This document shows, piece by piece, positions 23,199 through 29,395 of a DNA stretch of 31,875 bases. This stretch comes from an uncultured Oscillospiraceae bacterium. Its GTDB lineage: Bacteria > Bacillota > Clostridia > Oscillospirales > Oscillospiraceae. The stretch spans positions 1 through 31,875 of the forward strand of contig CAKTHW010000009.1 in NCBI GenBank assembly GCA_934565425.1, given 5' to 3'. The notes under the pieces were generated by a model. It was not told the DNA's origin, did not search any database, and saw nothing but the letters and a program-made list of their open reading frames with translations. A program made the translations under genes and the position numbers. Numbering within the stretch: the first letter of the stretch is position 1; every line of letters begins with the position of its first letter.

Positions 23199-23241
23199 AG
23201 AACCAATCTATTCCGAAAGTGGGAACGCGGAGGGGATTTTC

Positions 23242-23757
23242 GTGCGAATGGAAAAATGCTGCTGCTTCACCGGCCACCGCCCCCAGAAGCTGCCCTGGGG
23301 GAGCGACGAGTGGGATTGGCGCTGCGTGGCGTTGAAGGAGCGGATCTTGCTGCTCATCCGGGAGCTGTACCGGGAGGGGTATCGGCACTTCATCACCGGC
23401 ATGGCCTTGGGCATCGACACCTACTGCTGCGAGATGGTGCTGCGCCTGAAGGAAGAGCACAACGACGTGGTGCTGGAGGCGGCGCTGCCCTGTCGGGATC
23501 AGGACCGGAACTGGAGCCGGCGGGACAAGGAGCGTTACCGTCGCCTGGTGGCGCAGTGCGACCTACAGACCCTGGTGCAGGAGGCGTACACCCGGGACTG
23601 CATGCTGCGGCGGGATCGGTATATGGTCAGCCGGGCGGAGTGCGTCATGGGCGTCTACGACGGCGTGTCCTCCGGCGGCACCCGGGTGACGCTGACCTAC
23701 GCTTTGGAGCAGCAGAAGGAGGTCAGACTCATCGACTTGGAGGATTTTGAATCATAA
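23242..23757 (+). CDS. SLOG-family (DUF1273/YpsA-like) protein
   Basis: The protein has about 171 residues and belongs to the SLOG nucleotide-binding superfamily, near B. subtilis YpsA. Its biochemical role is not known to me; SLOG proteins are thought to bind or process nucleotide-derived signals. Visible features are CCCFTGHRPQKLPWG at the start, the glycine-rich FITGMALGIDTYCCEMVL, ALPCRDQDRNWS, and MGVYDGVSSGGTRVTLTYAL near the end. GTG at 23242 has GGAGG 8 bases upstream; ATG at 23248 is the alternative and matches where the fold begins. It is monocistronic, divergent from dinB, and followed by several hairpins. Confidence 0.85.
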   Translation: MRMEKCCCFTGHRPQKLPWGSDEWDWRCVALKERILLLIRELYREGYRHFITGMALGIDTYCCEMVLRLKEEHNDVVLEAALPCRDQDRNWSRRDKERYRRLVAQCDLQTLVQEAYTRDCMLRRDRYMVSRAECVMGVYDGVSSGGTRVTLTYALEQQKEVRLIDLEDFES

Positions 23758-23783
23758 CACCATAATAAAATAGTCTCACAGAG

Positions 23784-23955
23784 TTCCGGCCTCTTAGAGG
23801 TCGGAATAAATTTTAATCCGAAAAAACTGGCGGCGTGTACGTCAGTTTTATCTCTTCTCAGCATGGTAAGTGTGCGAGCATAGCGAGTGCATGCACCATG
23901 CTGCAAACTTCGCTGAAATGCTTGCATTTTAGCGAACGGCTTCACCGCTTTTTTT
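23784..23955. other. Gene-free hairpin cluster between the SLOG gene and dpaA
   Basis: Four stem-loops follow each other: TTCCGGCCTC/GAGGTCGGAA (23784-23806), AAAACTGGCG/CGTCAGTTTT (23823-23849), CAGCATGGT/ACCATGCTG (23859-23903, loop with two GCGAG copies), and TTCGCTGAAATGC/GCATTTTAGCGAA (23909-23936). A run of seven T lies at 23949-23955. Several stems keep pairing through G-T pairs. The second stem can end the SLOG transcript. No convincing gene or tRNA is seen in 23758-24006. Confidence 0.6.
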
Positions 23956-24006
23956 ATGTTGCATAGAATGAACCAGCCTGTAATGAAAGGAAGGTGCTGG
24001 CATTTT

Positions 24007-24879
24007 ATGAAGGAAAAACGGTCGTTCTGGATCGTAGGCGGTGACCTCCGACAGATCAAGCTGGCGGAGCTGCTGCTGGAAGACGGACACCAGGTGCAGA
24101 CCTACGCCGTGGAACAGCGCCCGGATCAGGGGAAGCTGCCGGGGACGGATACACTGCGGGGCATCGAGGAGGCGGACTGCGTGATTTTGCCCCTGCCGGT
24201 GATGGCGGAGCATGGCATCTTGAACAGCAAGCTCTCCGACCGGCGGGTGCCCCTGCAGATGATCTTCCAAAACCTCCGCCCCGGTCAGCTGGTCTGCGCC
24301 GGGAAAGCACCGCCGGAGGTGCGTGCCATGGCGGAACAGGCGGAGGTGGTGTTCTTTGACTACTTCGCTAGGGAAGAACTGGAGATCGCCAACGCGGTGC
24401 CCACCGTGGAGGGCGCCATCCAGATCGCCATGGAGGAGCTGCCCACCACCCTGTTCGGCACCCGGGTGCTGGTGCTGGGCTTCGGTCGGCTGGGGAAGCT
24501 GCTGGCCCACCGGCTGAAAGGGCTGGGCGCCAACGTGACCGTGGCCGCTCGGAGCTACGGCGACCTGGCGTGGATCGAGGCGTACGGCTACCAGTCCGAG
24601 CGGATGGAGCAGCTGGACGGCTGGCTGGGGGGCTACCAGCTGGTCATCAACACCGTCCCCGCCCGGGTGCTGGATCGTGCCCGGCTGGCGGACTTGGACG
24701 AGGGCACCCTGGTCATCGACCTGGCTTCCAAGCCCGGCGGCGTGGACTTTGAGGGGGCGGCACAGCTGGGCGTCAAGGTCATCTGGGCCCTGTCCCTGCC
24801 GGGGAAGGTGGCGCCGGTCACGTCGGGCAAGATCATCCGTGACACCATCTATCATATCTTAGGGGAGCGTGCGCAATGA
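24007..24879 (+). CDS. dpaA: Dipicolinate synthase subunit A
   Basis: With DpaB this makes dipicolinic acid from a lysine-pathway intermediate in the mother cell during sporulation; dipicolinate is then loaded into the spore core. The 290 residues have an N-terminal Rossmann-like start (SFWIVGGDLRQIKLAELL), a middle segment FFDYFAREELEIANAVPTVEGAIQIAMEE typical of SpoVFA, and an NAD(P)-binding motif LVLGFGRLGKLLA near 153. A conserved C-terminal SLPGKVAPVTSGKIIRDTI follows. The ATG at 24007 is preceded by AAGGAAGGTG about 12 bases away; upstream in-frame ATGs (23956, 23968, 23983) have no better site. The gene overlaps dpaB by 4 bases. I could not identify a convincing sporulation-sigma promoter. 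Confidence 0.93.
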   Translation: MKEKRSFWIVGGDLRQIKLAELLLEDGHQVQTYAVEQRPDQGKLPGTDTLRGIEEADCVILPLPVMAEHGILNSKLSDRRVPLQMIFQNLRPGQLVCAGKAPPEVRAMAEQAEVVFFDYFAREELEIANAVPTVEGAIQIAMEELPTTLFGTRVLVLGFGRLGKLLAHRLKGLGANVTVAARSYGDLAWIEAYGYQSERMEQLDGWLGGYQLVINTVPARVLDRARLADLDEGTLVIDLASKPGGVDFEGAAQLGVKVIWALSLPGKVAPVTSGKIIRDTIYHILGERAQ

Positions 24880-25472
24880 ACGAAAAAGAACTGCGGGTCG
24901 GCTTTGTCTTTACCGGCTCTTTCTGTACCTATGACAAGGTGTTCCCGGCGCTGGCCGCCTGTAAGGAACGGTTCGGGGAGGTCATCCCCATTTTGTCCAA
25001 TTTCAGCGCGGTCACCGACACCCGATTCGGCACGGCGGCGGAGTTTGCGGAGAGGATGACGGAGATCTGCGGCCAGAAGCCCTGGTCGTCCATCCCGGAG
25101 GTGGAGCCCATCGGCCCCCAAAAGCTCCTGGATGTCCTGGTCATCGCCCCCTGCACCGGCAACACCCTGGGCAAGATGGCCGCCGGCATCACCGATACAT
25201 CCGCCACCATGGCCGCCAAGTCCCACCTGCGCAACGGCCGGCCGGTGGTGTTGGGCATCTCCACCAACGACGGCCTGGCGGTGTCCCTGCGCAACCTGGG
25301 GGACTTGAACTGCCGCAAGAACATCTACCTGGTGCCCTTCCGGCAGGATAACCCCATCACCAAGCCCAATTCCCTGGTGGCGGACATGAACCAGATCCCC
25401 GCCGCCGTGGCCGCTGCCGCACAGGGGAAGCAATTGCAGCCGGTGCTGTTGGGGGCGTGTATCCCCCTGTAA
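24876..25472 (+). CDS. dpaB: Dipicolinate synthase subunit B (flavoprotein family)
   Basis: DpaB is the second subunit of dipicolinate synthase and belongs to the flavoprotein/decarboxylase-like fold. The 198 residues start with GFVFTGSFCTYDKVFPAL, continue with IPILSNFSAVTDTRFGTAAEF, and contain the phosphate-binding VIAPCTGNTLGKMAAGITDT and PVVLGISTNDGL segments typical of SpoVFB. Its ATG lies in the last codons of dpaA (ATGA overlap), so the subunits are made together. The pair marks a spore-forming organism; many Clostridium species lack it and use an Etf-type alternative. Confidence 0.94.
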   Translation: MNEKELRVGFVFTGSFCTYDKVFPALAACKERFGEVIPILSNFSAVTDTRFGTAAEFAERMTEICGQKPWSSIPEVEPIGPQKLLDVLVIAPCTGNTLGKMAAGITDTSATMAAKSHLRNGRPVVLGISTNDGLAVSLRNLGDLNCRKNIYLVPFRQDNPITKPNSLVADMNQIPAAVAAAAQGKQLQPVLLGACIPL

Positions 25473-25484
25473 CAGCCGGTTTCA

Positions 25485-25514
25485 TTGACAGTGATAGGGC
25501 GGGGATGGTATAAT
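25485..25514 (+). promoter_or_regulatory. Perfect-consensus sigma-A promoter of the RmlA-like gene
   Basis: TTGACA (25485-25490) and TATAAT (25509-25514) both match consensus exactly, with an 18-base spacer. The leader is about 40 bases and contains AAAAGGAG. Confidence 0.82.
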
Positions 25515-25561
25515 TTTGGGACGAAAAACGAGTGGGACGTCTAAAAGGAGACTGTAAACAT

Positions 25562-26419
25562 ATGAAAGGTATCATTCTGGCCGCGGGCAAAGGCACCCGC
25601 CTGTACCCCATGACCCGTCCGGTCTGCAAACCGCTGCTGCCGGTGTACGACAAGCCGCTGATCTACTATTCCGTGTCCGTCCTCATGGAGGCGGGCATCC
25701 GGGACATCTTGGTCATCGTGCCCCCAGGCGAGGAACACGTGTTCCAGGCGCTGCTGGGTGACGGCAGTCAGTGGGGCATCTCCATCACCTACGCCGTCCA
25801 GCTGGTGCCCCGTGGCATCGCGGATGCCATGCTGGTGGGGGCGGAGTTCGTCGGCCAGGACAGCGTGTGCCTGGTGCTGGGGGACAACATCTTCTACCAG
25901 GAGGGTTTTGGCGACGTGCTGAAGCAGGCGGTCGCCCACAACCACGGCGCCACCGTCTTCGGCTACTATGTGGAGGACCCCAGACCCTTCGGCGTGGTGG
26001 AGTTTGACGCCGACGGCAAGGCCCTGTCCATCGAGGAAAAGCCCCAGCAGCCCAAGAGCCACTATATCATCCCCGGCCTGTACTTTTACGACAATCAGGT
26101 CATCGACATCGCCCGCAACCTGCAGCCCTCCGCCCGTGGGGAGTTGGAGATCACCGACGTGAATTTGGAATATCTCCGCCGGGAACAGCTCCAGGTGGTG
26201 CGCCTGGAACAGGACTTCGTGTGGCTGGACGCCGGCACCGCAGACAGCGTGCTGGAGGCCGCCGAGACCGTCCGGGACATCCAGCGGGACACCGGTCATT
26301 ATGTGGGCTGCATCGAGAAGTGTGCCCTGGAGGCCGGTTGGATTTCCGGCGAGCAAGTCCACCAGCTGGGGACGGAACTGGAAAAGACGAAGTATGGACA
26401 GTACCTGCTGAGCCTGTAA
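25562..26419 (+). CDS. Glucose-1-phosphate thymidylyltransferase-like sugar nucleotidyltransferase
   Basis: The 285-residue cytosolic enzyme probably couples glucose-1-phosphate to dTTP (RmlA/RfbA type), the entry to dTDP-rhamnose. It shows KGIILAAGKGTRLYPMT (2-18), the active-site segment KPLLPVYDKPLIYY, GIRDILVIV, LLGDGSQWGI, LVLGDNIFYQEGF, VEFDADGKALSIEEKPQQPKS, and VWLDAGTADSVLEA. It departs from typical RmlA by CKPLLP instead of SKQLLP and QLVPRGIADAMLVG instead of QPSPxGLAQAF, so the nucleotide or sugar could differ. None of the partner genes rmlB, C or D is in the window. The ATG at 25562 has AAGGAG upstream; an in-frame ATG at 25532 is weaker. Confidence 0.85.
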   Translation: MKGIILAAGKGTRLYPMTRPVCKPLLPVYDKPLIYYSVSVLMEAGIRDILVIVPPGEEHVFQALLGDGSQWGISITYAVQLVPRGIADAMLVGAEFVGQDSVCLVLGDNIFYQEGFGDVLKQAVAHNHGATVFGYYVEDPRPFGVVEFDADGKALSIEEKPQQPKSHYIIPGLYFYDNQVIDIARNLQPSARGELEITDVNLEYLRREQLQVVRLEQDFVWLDAGTADSVLEAAETVRDIQRDTGHYVGCIEKCALEAGWISGEQVHQLGTELEKTKYGQYLLSL

Positions 26420-26435
26420 AGCAAATAGAGCAGAG

Positions 26436-26476
26436 CCACGCGCCGGACAGAGGAAGAACGTGTCCGGCGCGGGTGG
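26436..26476 (+). terminator. GC-rich hairpin after the RmlA-like gene
   Basis: CCACGCGCCGGACA (26436-26449) pairs with TGTCCGGCGCGGGTGG (26461-26476) with one bulged G or so. Only a weak T stretch (TTGCTTTCG) follows, so read-through to the channel gene is likely. Confidence 0.6.
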
Positions 26477-26508
26477 TTGCTTTCGCTAGATAGAGAGGAG
26501 GAACAGCA

Positions 26509-27330
26509 ATGCTCCAATATTTAGAAAAGACCTTTGACGTGGACTTGACCGCCCTGCGCACCGCCATGGCCGGTCACGTGTTCGGACTCATCGCCACCCT
26601 GGTCATCGGCTTCCTGTTGGCCAAGCTCATCATCCTGGCGGTGGACAAGACCCTGTCAAAACTGCCCCTGGAGAAGACCCTGTACCGGTTCATCCATTCC
26701 GTGGTGCGCATCGTGGTCTACTTCATCTGGATCCTGGAGGTGGCCAGCCGCTGCGGTCTGGACGCCAAATACCTGGTCACCCTGGCTTCCGTGCTCTCCG
26801 CCGCCTTCGCCTTGGCTGCCCAAGGCTCCCTGTCCAACCTGTTCGGCGGCATTTTGCTGCTGGTGTCCAAGCCCTTTCTGGTGGGCGATTACGTCATCGC
26901 CGGCGGGGTAGAGGGGACAGTCTTGCAGATCGGCCTGCTGAACACCCAGATCAACACCCTGGACAACAAGCGTATCAGCGTCCCCAACAGCACCATCTCC
27001 AGCGCCACCATCACCAACTGCTCCACCGAGGGCAAACGCCGGGTGGACTTGACCTTCTCCGCCTCCTATGACAACGACACCGACCAGGTCAAACGCGCCC
27101 TGATGGAGGCGGTGTCCGAGGTGGACAAGATCGTCAACGACCCCATCCCGCCCTTCATCCGGGTGGCGCAGTACGCGGACAGCGGCATCAACTACGTGGT
27201 GCGGGTGTGGTGCCTGACGTCGGACTACTGGGAGGTCTACTACGACCTGATGGAAAAAGTGAAGGAATCCTTTGACCGGAACGGCGTGGAAATGCCGTAT
27301 AACCATATGGTCATCCAAATGGAAAAGTGA
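26509..27330 (+). CDS. MscS-family small-conductance mechanosensitive channel
   Basis: This membrane channel releases solutes on hypo-osmotic shock. In 273 residues there are three hydrophobic helices: 21-44, 62-82, and the pore-lining TM3 from about 88 (LASVLSAAFALAAQGSLSNL) running into FGGILLLVSKPFLVGDYV. The beta domain follows (GTVLQIGLLNTQINTLDNKRISVPNS), then the mixed alpha/beta vestibule ending at PYNHMVIQM. The length matches the E. coli MscS (286) and B. subtilis YkuT class. A strong AGAGGAGGAAC precedes the ATG. No promoter of its own is evident, so it may be transcribed from the strong promoter at 25485 through a leaky hairpin. Confidence 0.93.
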   Translation: MLQYLEKTFDVDLTALRTAMAGHVFGLIATLVIGFLLAKLIILAVDKTLSKLPLEKTLYRFIHSVVRIVVYFIWILEVASRCGLDAKYLVTLASVLSAAFALAAQGSLSNLFGGILLLVSKPFLVGDYVIAGGVEGTVLQIGLLNTQINTLDNKRISVPNSTISSATITNCSTEGKRRVDLTFSASYDNDTDQVKRALMEAVSEVDKIVNDPIPPFIRVAQYADSGINYVVRVWCLTSDYWEVYYDLMEKVKESFDRNGVEMPYNHMVIQMEK

Positions 27331-27366
27331 AAGGGAAAGAAAGGCAGGTAAAATGCGCGCTTCCCC

Positions 27367-27395
27367 TTGCAAAAAGGGAGGATTTGCGCTAGAAT
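27367..27395 (+). promoter_or_regulatory. Putative sigma-A promoter of efp
   Basis: TTGCAA (27367-27372), 17 bases, TAGAAT (27390-27395). The -35 lies in an imperfect hairpin (TCCCCTT/AAAGGGA) that could also end the mscS message. The leader is about 57 bases. Confidence 0.5.
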
Positions 27396-27458
27396 AAAGG
27401 AAATATGACTTGCGCCGCCCTGCGGCCGGGTTGTTGAATCTTGAAGGAGCTGAATAGA

Positions 27459-28019
27459 ATGATTACTGCCAGCGATTTTAGAAATGGCAAGACCTTCGAA
27501 TATGAGGGAAAAGTAATGCAGGTCGTGGAATTCCAGCACGTCAAGCCCGGCAAGGGCGCTGCTTTTGTGCGGACCAAGATGAAGAACGTCATCACCGGTG
27601 CAGTCACCGAAACGTCCTTCAACCCCACTGCAAAGTTTGAAGAAGCATTTATCGAACGCAAGGAAATGGAATACAGCTACGAGGACGATGGCCTATACTA
27701 TTTCATGGACACCGAGACCTATGACATGATCCCCCTCAACGGCGATCAGCGGGGCGATGCGTTCAAGTTCGTCAAGGAGAACACCCCCTGGAAGGTCCGG
27801 TCCTATAAGGGCAAGGTCTTCGGCGTGGAACCCCCCAACTTCATGGAACTGGAAGTGGTCAAGACCGAACCCGGCGTCCGTGGCGATACCGCTACCAACG
27901 TGACCAAGCCCGCTACCCTGGAGACCGGCGCGGAGATCAAGGTGCCTCTGTTCATCAACGAAGGCGACCGTATCCAGGTCGATACCCGTACTGGCGAATA
28001 TATGTCCCGTTGTAAGTGA
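27459..28019 (+). CDS. efp: Elongation factor P
   Basis: EF-P rescues ribosomes stalled at runs of proline. The 186 residues form the usual three beta-barrel domains: domain I with [19 protein letters not shown], domain II with [21 protein letters not shown], and domain III with the [21 protein letters not shown] and [14 protein letters not shown] signatures. The tip lysine that is modified in other species is Lys32 in PGKG, the same position as in B. subtilis. No modification genes (epmA/B/C or ymfI) are in the window. The ATG at 27459 has AAGGAG 9 bases upstream; a TTG at 27441 overlaps the ribosome site region and is rejected. A strong terminator follows. Confidence 0.96.
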   Translation: MITASDFRNGKTFEYEGKVMQVVEFQHVKPGKGAAFVRTKMKNVITGAVTETSFNPTAKFEEAFIERKEMEYSYEDDGLYYFMDTETYDMIPLNGDQRGDAFKFVKENTPWKVRSYKGKVFGVEPPNFMELEVVKTEPGVRGDTATNVTKPATLETGAEIKVPLFINEGDRIQVDTRTGEYMSRCK

Positions 28020-28028
28020 TCCACTCTG

Positions 28029-28061
28029 CTGCGCTGGCCGTTGGGCTGGCGCAGTTTTTTT
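28029..28061 (+). terminator. Intrinsic terminator after efp
   Basis: CTGCGCTGGCC (28029-28039) pairs with GGCTGGCGCAG (28044-28054), including two G-T pairs, around GTTG, followed by seven T. The next gene starts 26 bases later with no visible promoter, so it may depend on read-through. Confidence 0.9.
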
Positions 28062-28087
28062 CAAACGCGAAAGGAGCGAAGCGACCG

Positions 28088-28465
28088 ATGTCTCTGGCAG
28101 AAAAAATGGGATACCTCCGCGGCCTGGCCGACGGCATGAACCTGGACGGGGCGCAGGATCAGCAGGGGAAGCTGCTGTCCGCCCTGGTGGACGTGGTGGA
28201 GGAGCTGGCGGAGCAGACCGCCGCCAACGAGGAAGCAGGCAAGGAGCTGCACGAACAGCTGGACGAGCTGACCGAGAGCTTGGACGTGCTGGAGACCTTG
28301 GTGGTGGACAGCTTCGAGGACGAGGACGACGAGGAGGAGGAATACGAGGTGGAGTGCCCCAACTGCGGCGGCGCCATCCTGCTGGACGGGGAGACCCTGG
28401 AGTCCGGTGTGGTCACCTGTCCCTCCTGTGAGAAGAAATTCGAGATCGACCTCGGTTTTGAATGA
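28088..28465 (+). CDS. CD1247-type domain protein with C-terminal zinc ribbon
   Basis: The 125-residue acidic protein is of unknown function. The N-terminal part (MSLAEKMGYLRGLADGMNLD) matches the CD1247 N-terminal domain seen in Clostridia. The middle (about 30-85) is a Glu/Asp-rich coiled coil, and the end holds a zinc ribbon with CPNCGG and CPSCEKKF. The overall make-up suggests a small cytosolic protein that contacts nucleic acid or another protein through the zinc ribbon, but this is inference. AAAGGAG lies before the ATG at 28088. It sits between two terminators, directly downstream of efp. Confidence 0.85.
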   Translation: MSLAEKMGYLRGLADGMNLDGAQDQQGKLLSALVDVVEELAEQTAANEEAGKELHEQLDELTESLDVLETLVVDSFEDEDDEEEEYEVECPNCGGAILLDGETLESGVVTCPSCEKKFEIDLGFE

Positions 28466-28475
28466 TATGGTATCC

Positions 28476-28514
28476 AAAAGACCCGGCGTGGCAGCAGTCA
28501 CGTCGGGTCTTTTT
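28476..28514 (+). terminator. Intrinsic terminator after the CD1247-type gene
   Basis: AAAGACCCGGCGTG and CACGTCGGGTCTTT pair (one G-T pair) around GCAGCAGT, with a T run to 28514. Confidence 0.92.
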
Positions 28515-28566
28515 GCGTCTGGAAGGGGAGACTTGACAAAATGTGTCGGGAATTTGCCCATTGCTA

Positions 28567-28595
28567 TTGCCACCGCTTCCCATCCATGCTACAAT
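28567..28595 (+). promoter_or_regulatory. Putative sigma-A promoter of the TetR-family gene
   Basis: TTGCCA (28567-28572), 17 bases, TACAAT (28590-28595). A perfect inverted repeat starts 2 bases after the -10 box, at the expected transcription start. Confidence 0.6.
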
Positions 28596-28596
28596 A

Positions 28597-28612
28597 TTGG
28601 TGTACACACCAA
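28597..28612. promoter_or_regulatory. Putative TetR-family operator
   Basis: TTGGTGT and ACACCAA form a perfect 7-base inverted repeat around AC. It covers the likely transcription start of the regulator gene, so binding there would give autorepression. Confidence 0.7.
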
Positions 28613-28627
28613 AAACGAAAGGGGATG

Positions 28628-29341
28628 ATGGCCATCGCTCATACCAGTGCGAGCCTGCCCACGAAAAAACGCATCCTGACCGTCTGCGTGAAGCTCTTTT
28701 TGGAGAAGGGCTACAAGAAGACCACCCTGGCCGAGATCATCAAAAAGGCCAACGTCTCCTATAGCTCCTTCCAGAACATCTTCCGCGCCAAGGACGGCGT
28801 GCTGACGGAGCTGGTGGAGTTCATGTTCTCCAACCAGTTCGCCATGGCGCGCAGCGAAGCGGGGACAGCGCTGCCGCCGGTGTATATCTACGCGGTGGAG
28901 ACGGCCATCCAGATGACCCTGACCGAGCTGAACGAGAACCTGCGGGAAATCTATATCGAAGCCTACACCCAGAAGGAGGCGTCCGAGTACATCCAGCAGG
29001 AGACGGCCAAGGAGCTGTACCAGATTTTTGGGCCCTATCAGCCCCAGCTGACCCCGCGGGATTTCTACGACATGGAGATCGGCTCGGCCAGCATCATGCG
29101 GGGCTACATGGCGCACCCCTGTGACGAAGTGTTGACGCTGGAGAAGAAGGTGCGGCTGTTCCTGACTATGAGCCTGCGGGCGTACCATGTGCCGGCAGAG
29201 GAGATCGAGGCGGCCATCCGGTTCGTGGAGGGGCTGGACATCCGTGCCATCGCGGAACGGGTGATGCAGGAGCTGTTCCAGGAGCTGGCCATGCACTTCG
29301 AGTTTTCCCTGGCGGAGCTCGCGGCACCGACGAAACAGTAA
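28628..29341 (+). CDS. TetR/AcrR-family transcriptional regulator
   Basis: The 237-residue one-component regulator has an N-terminal helix-turn-helix domain (about 14-65): KKRILTVCVKLFLEKGYKKTTLAEIIKKA then NVSYSSFQNIFRAKDGVL, the usual TetR DNA-reading helix. The C-terminal part (from about 85) is all helical and would bind an unknown ligand. The start is ATG 28628 or the adjacent ATG 28625; GAAAGGGG sits very close upstream. A perfect palindrome at its promoter suggests that it controls its own expression. The large surface-protein gene starts 54 bases after it on the same strand, with a small hairpin (GTTCCC/GGGAAC, 29354-29368) between, so that gene may be co-transcribed or be the target. 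Confidence 0.9.
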   Translation: MAIAHTSASLPTKKRILTVCVKLFLEKGYKKTTLAEIIKKANVSYSSFQNIFRAKDGVLTELVEFMFSNQFAMARSEAGTALPPVYIYAVETAIQMTLTELNENLREIYIEAYTQKEASEYIQQETAKELYQIFGPYQPQLTPRDFYDMEIGSASIMRGYMAHPCDEVLTLEKKVRLFLTMSLRAYHVPAEEIEAAIRFVEGLDIRAIAERVMQELFQELAMHFEFSLAELAAPTKQ

Positions 29342-29395
29342 GAAGCCACCACGTGTTCCCCACGGGAACGCCCGGACAGAAAGTGAGGTACGAAC

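Noticed and set aside
23956..24006. Possible sigma-K promoter for dpaA (CATAGAAT at 23962)
   Set aside because: The -10-like CATA is present but lacks the terminal TA, and the -35 match (ACC near 23944) is too weak to support.
23697..24059. Minus-strand frame of 120 codons over the hairpin cluster
   Set aside because: Spans the ends of two real plus-strand genes and strongly structured DNA; no family resemblance or ribosome site.
28533..28538. TTGACA upstream of the TetR gene
   Set aside because: No -10 box lies 16-18 bases downstream; TTGCCA/TACAAT at 28567-28595 fits better and ends at the operator.
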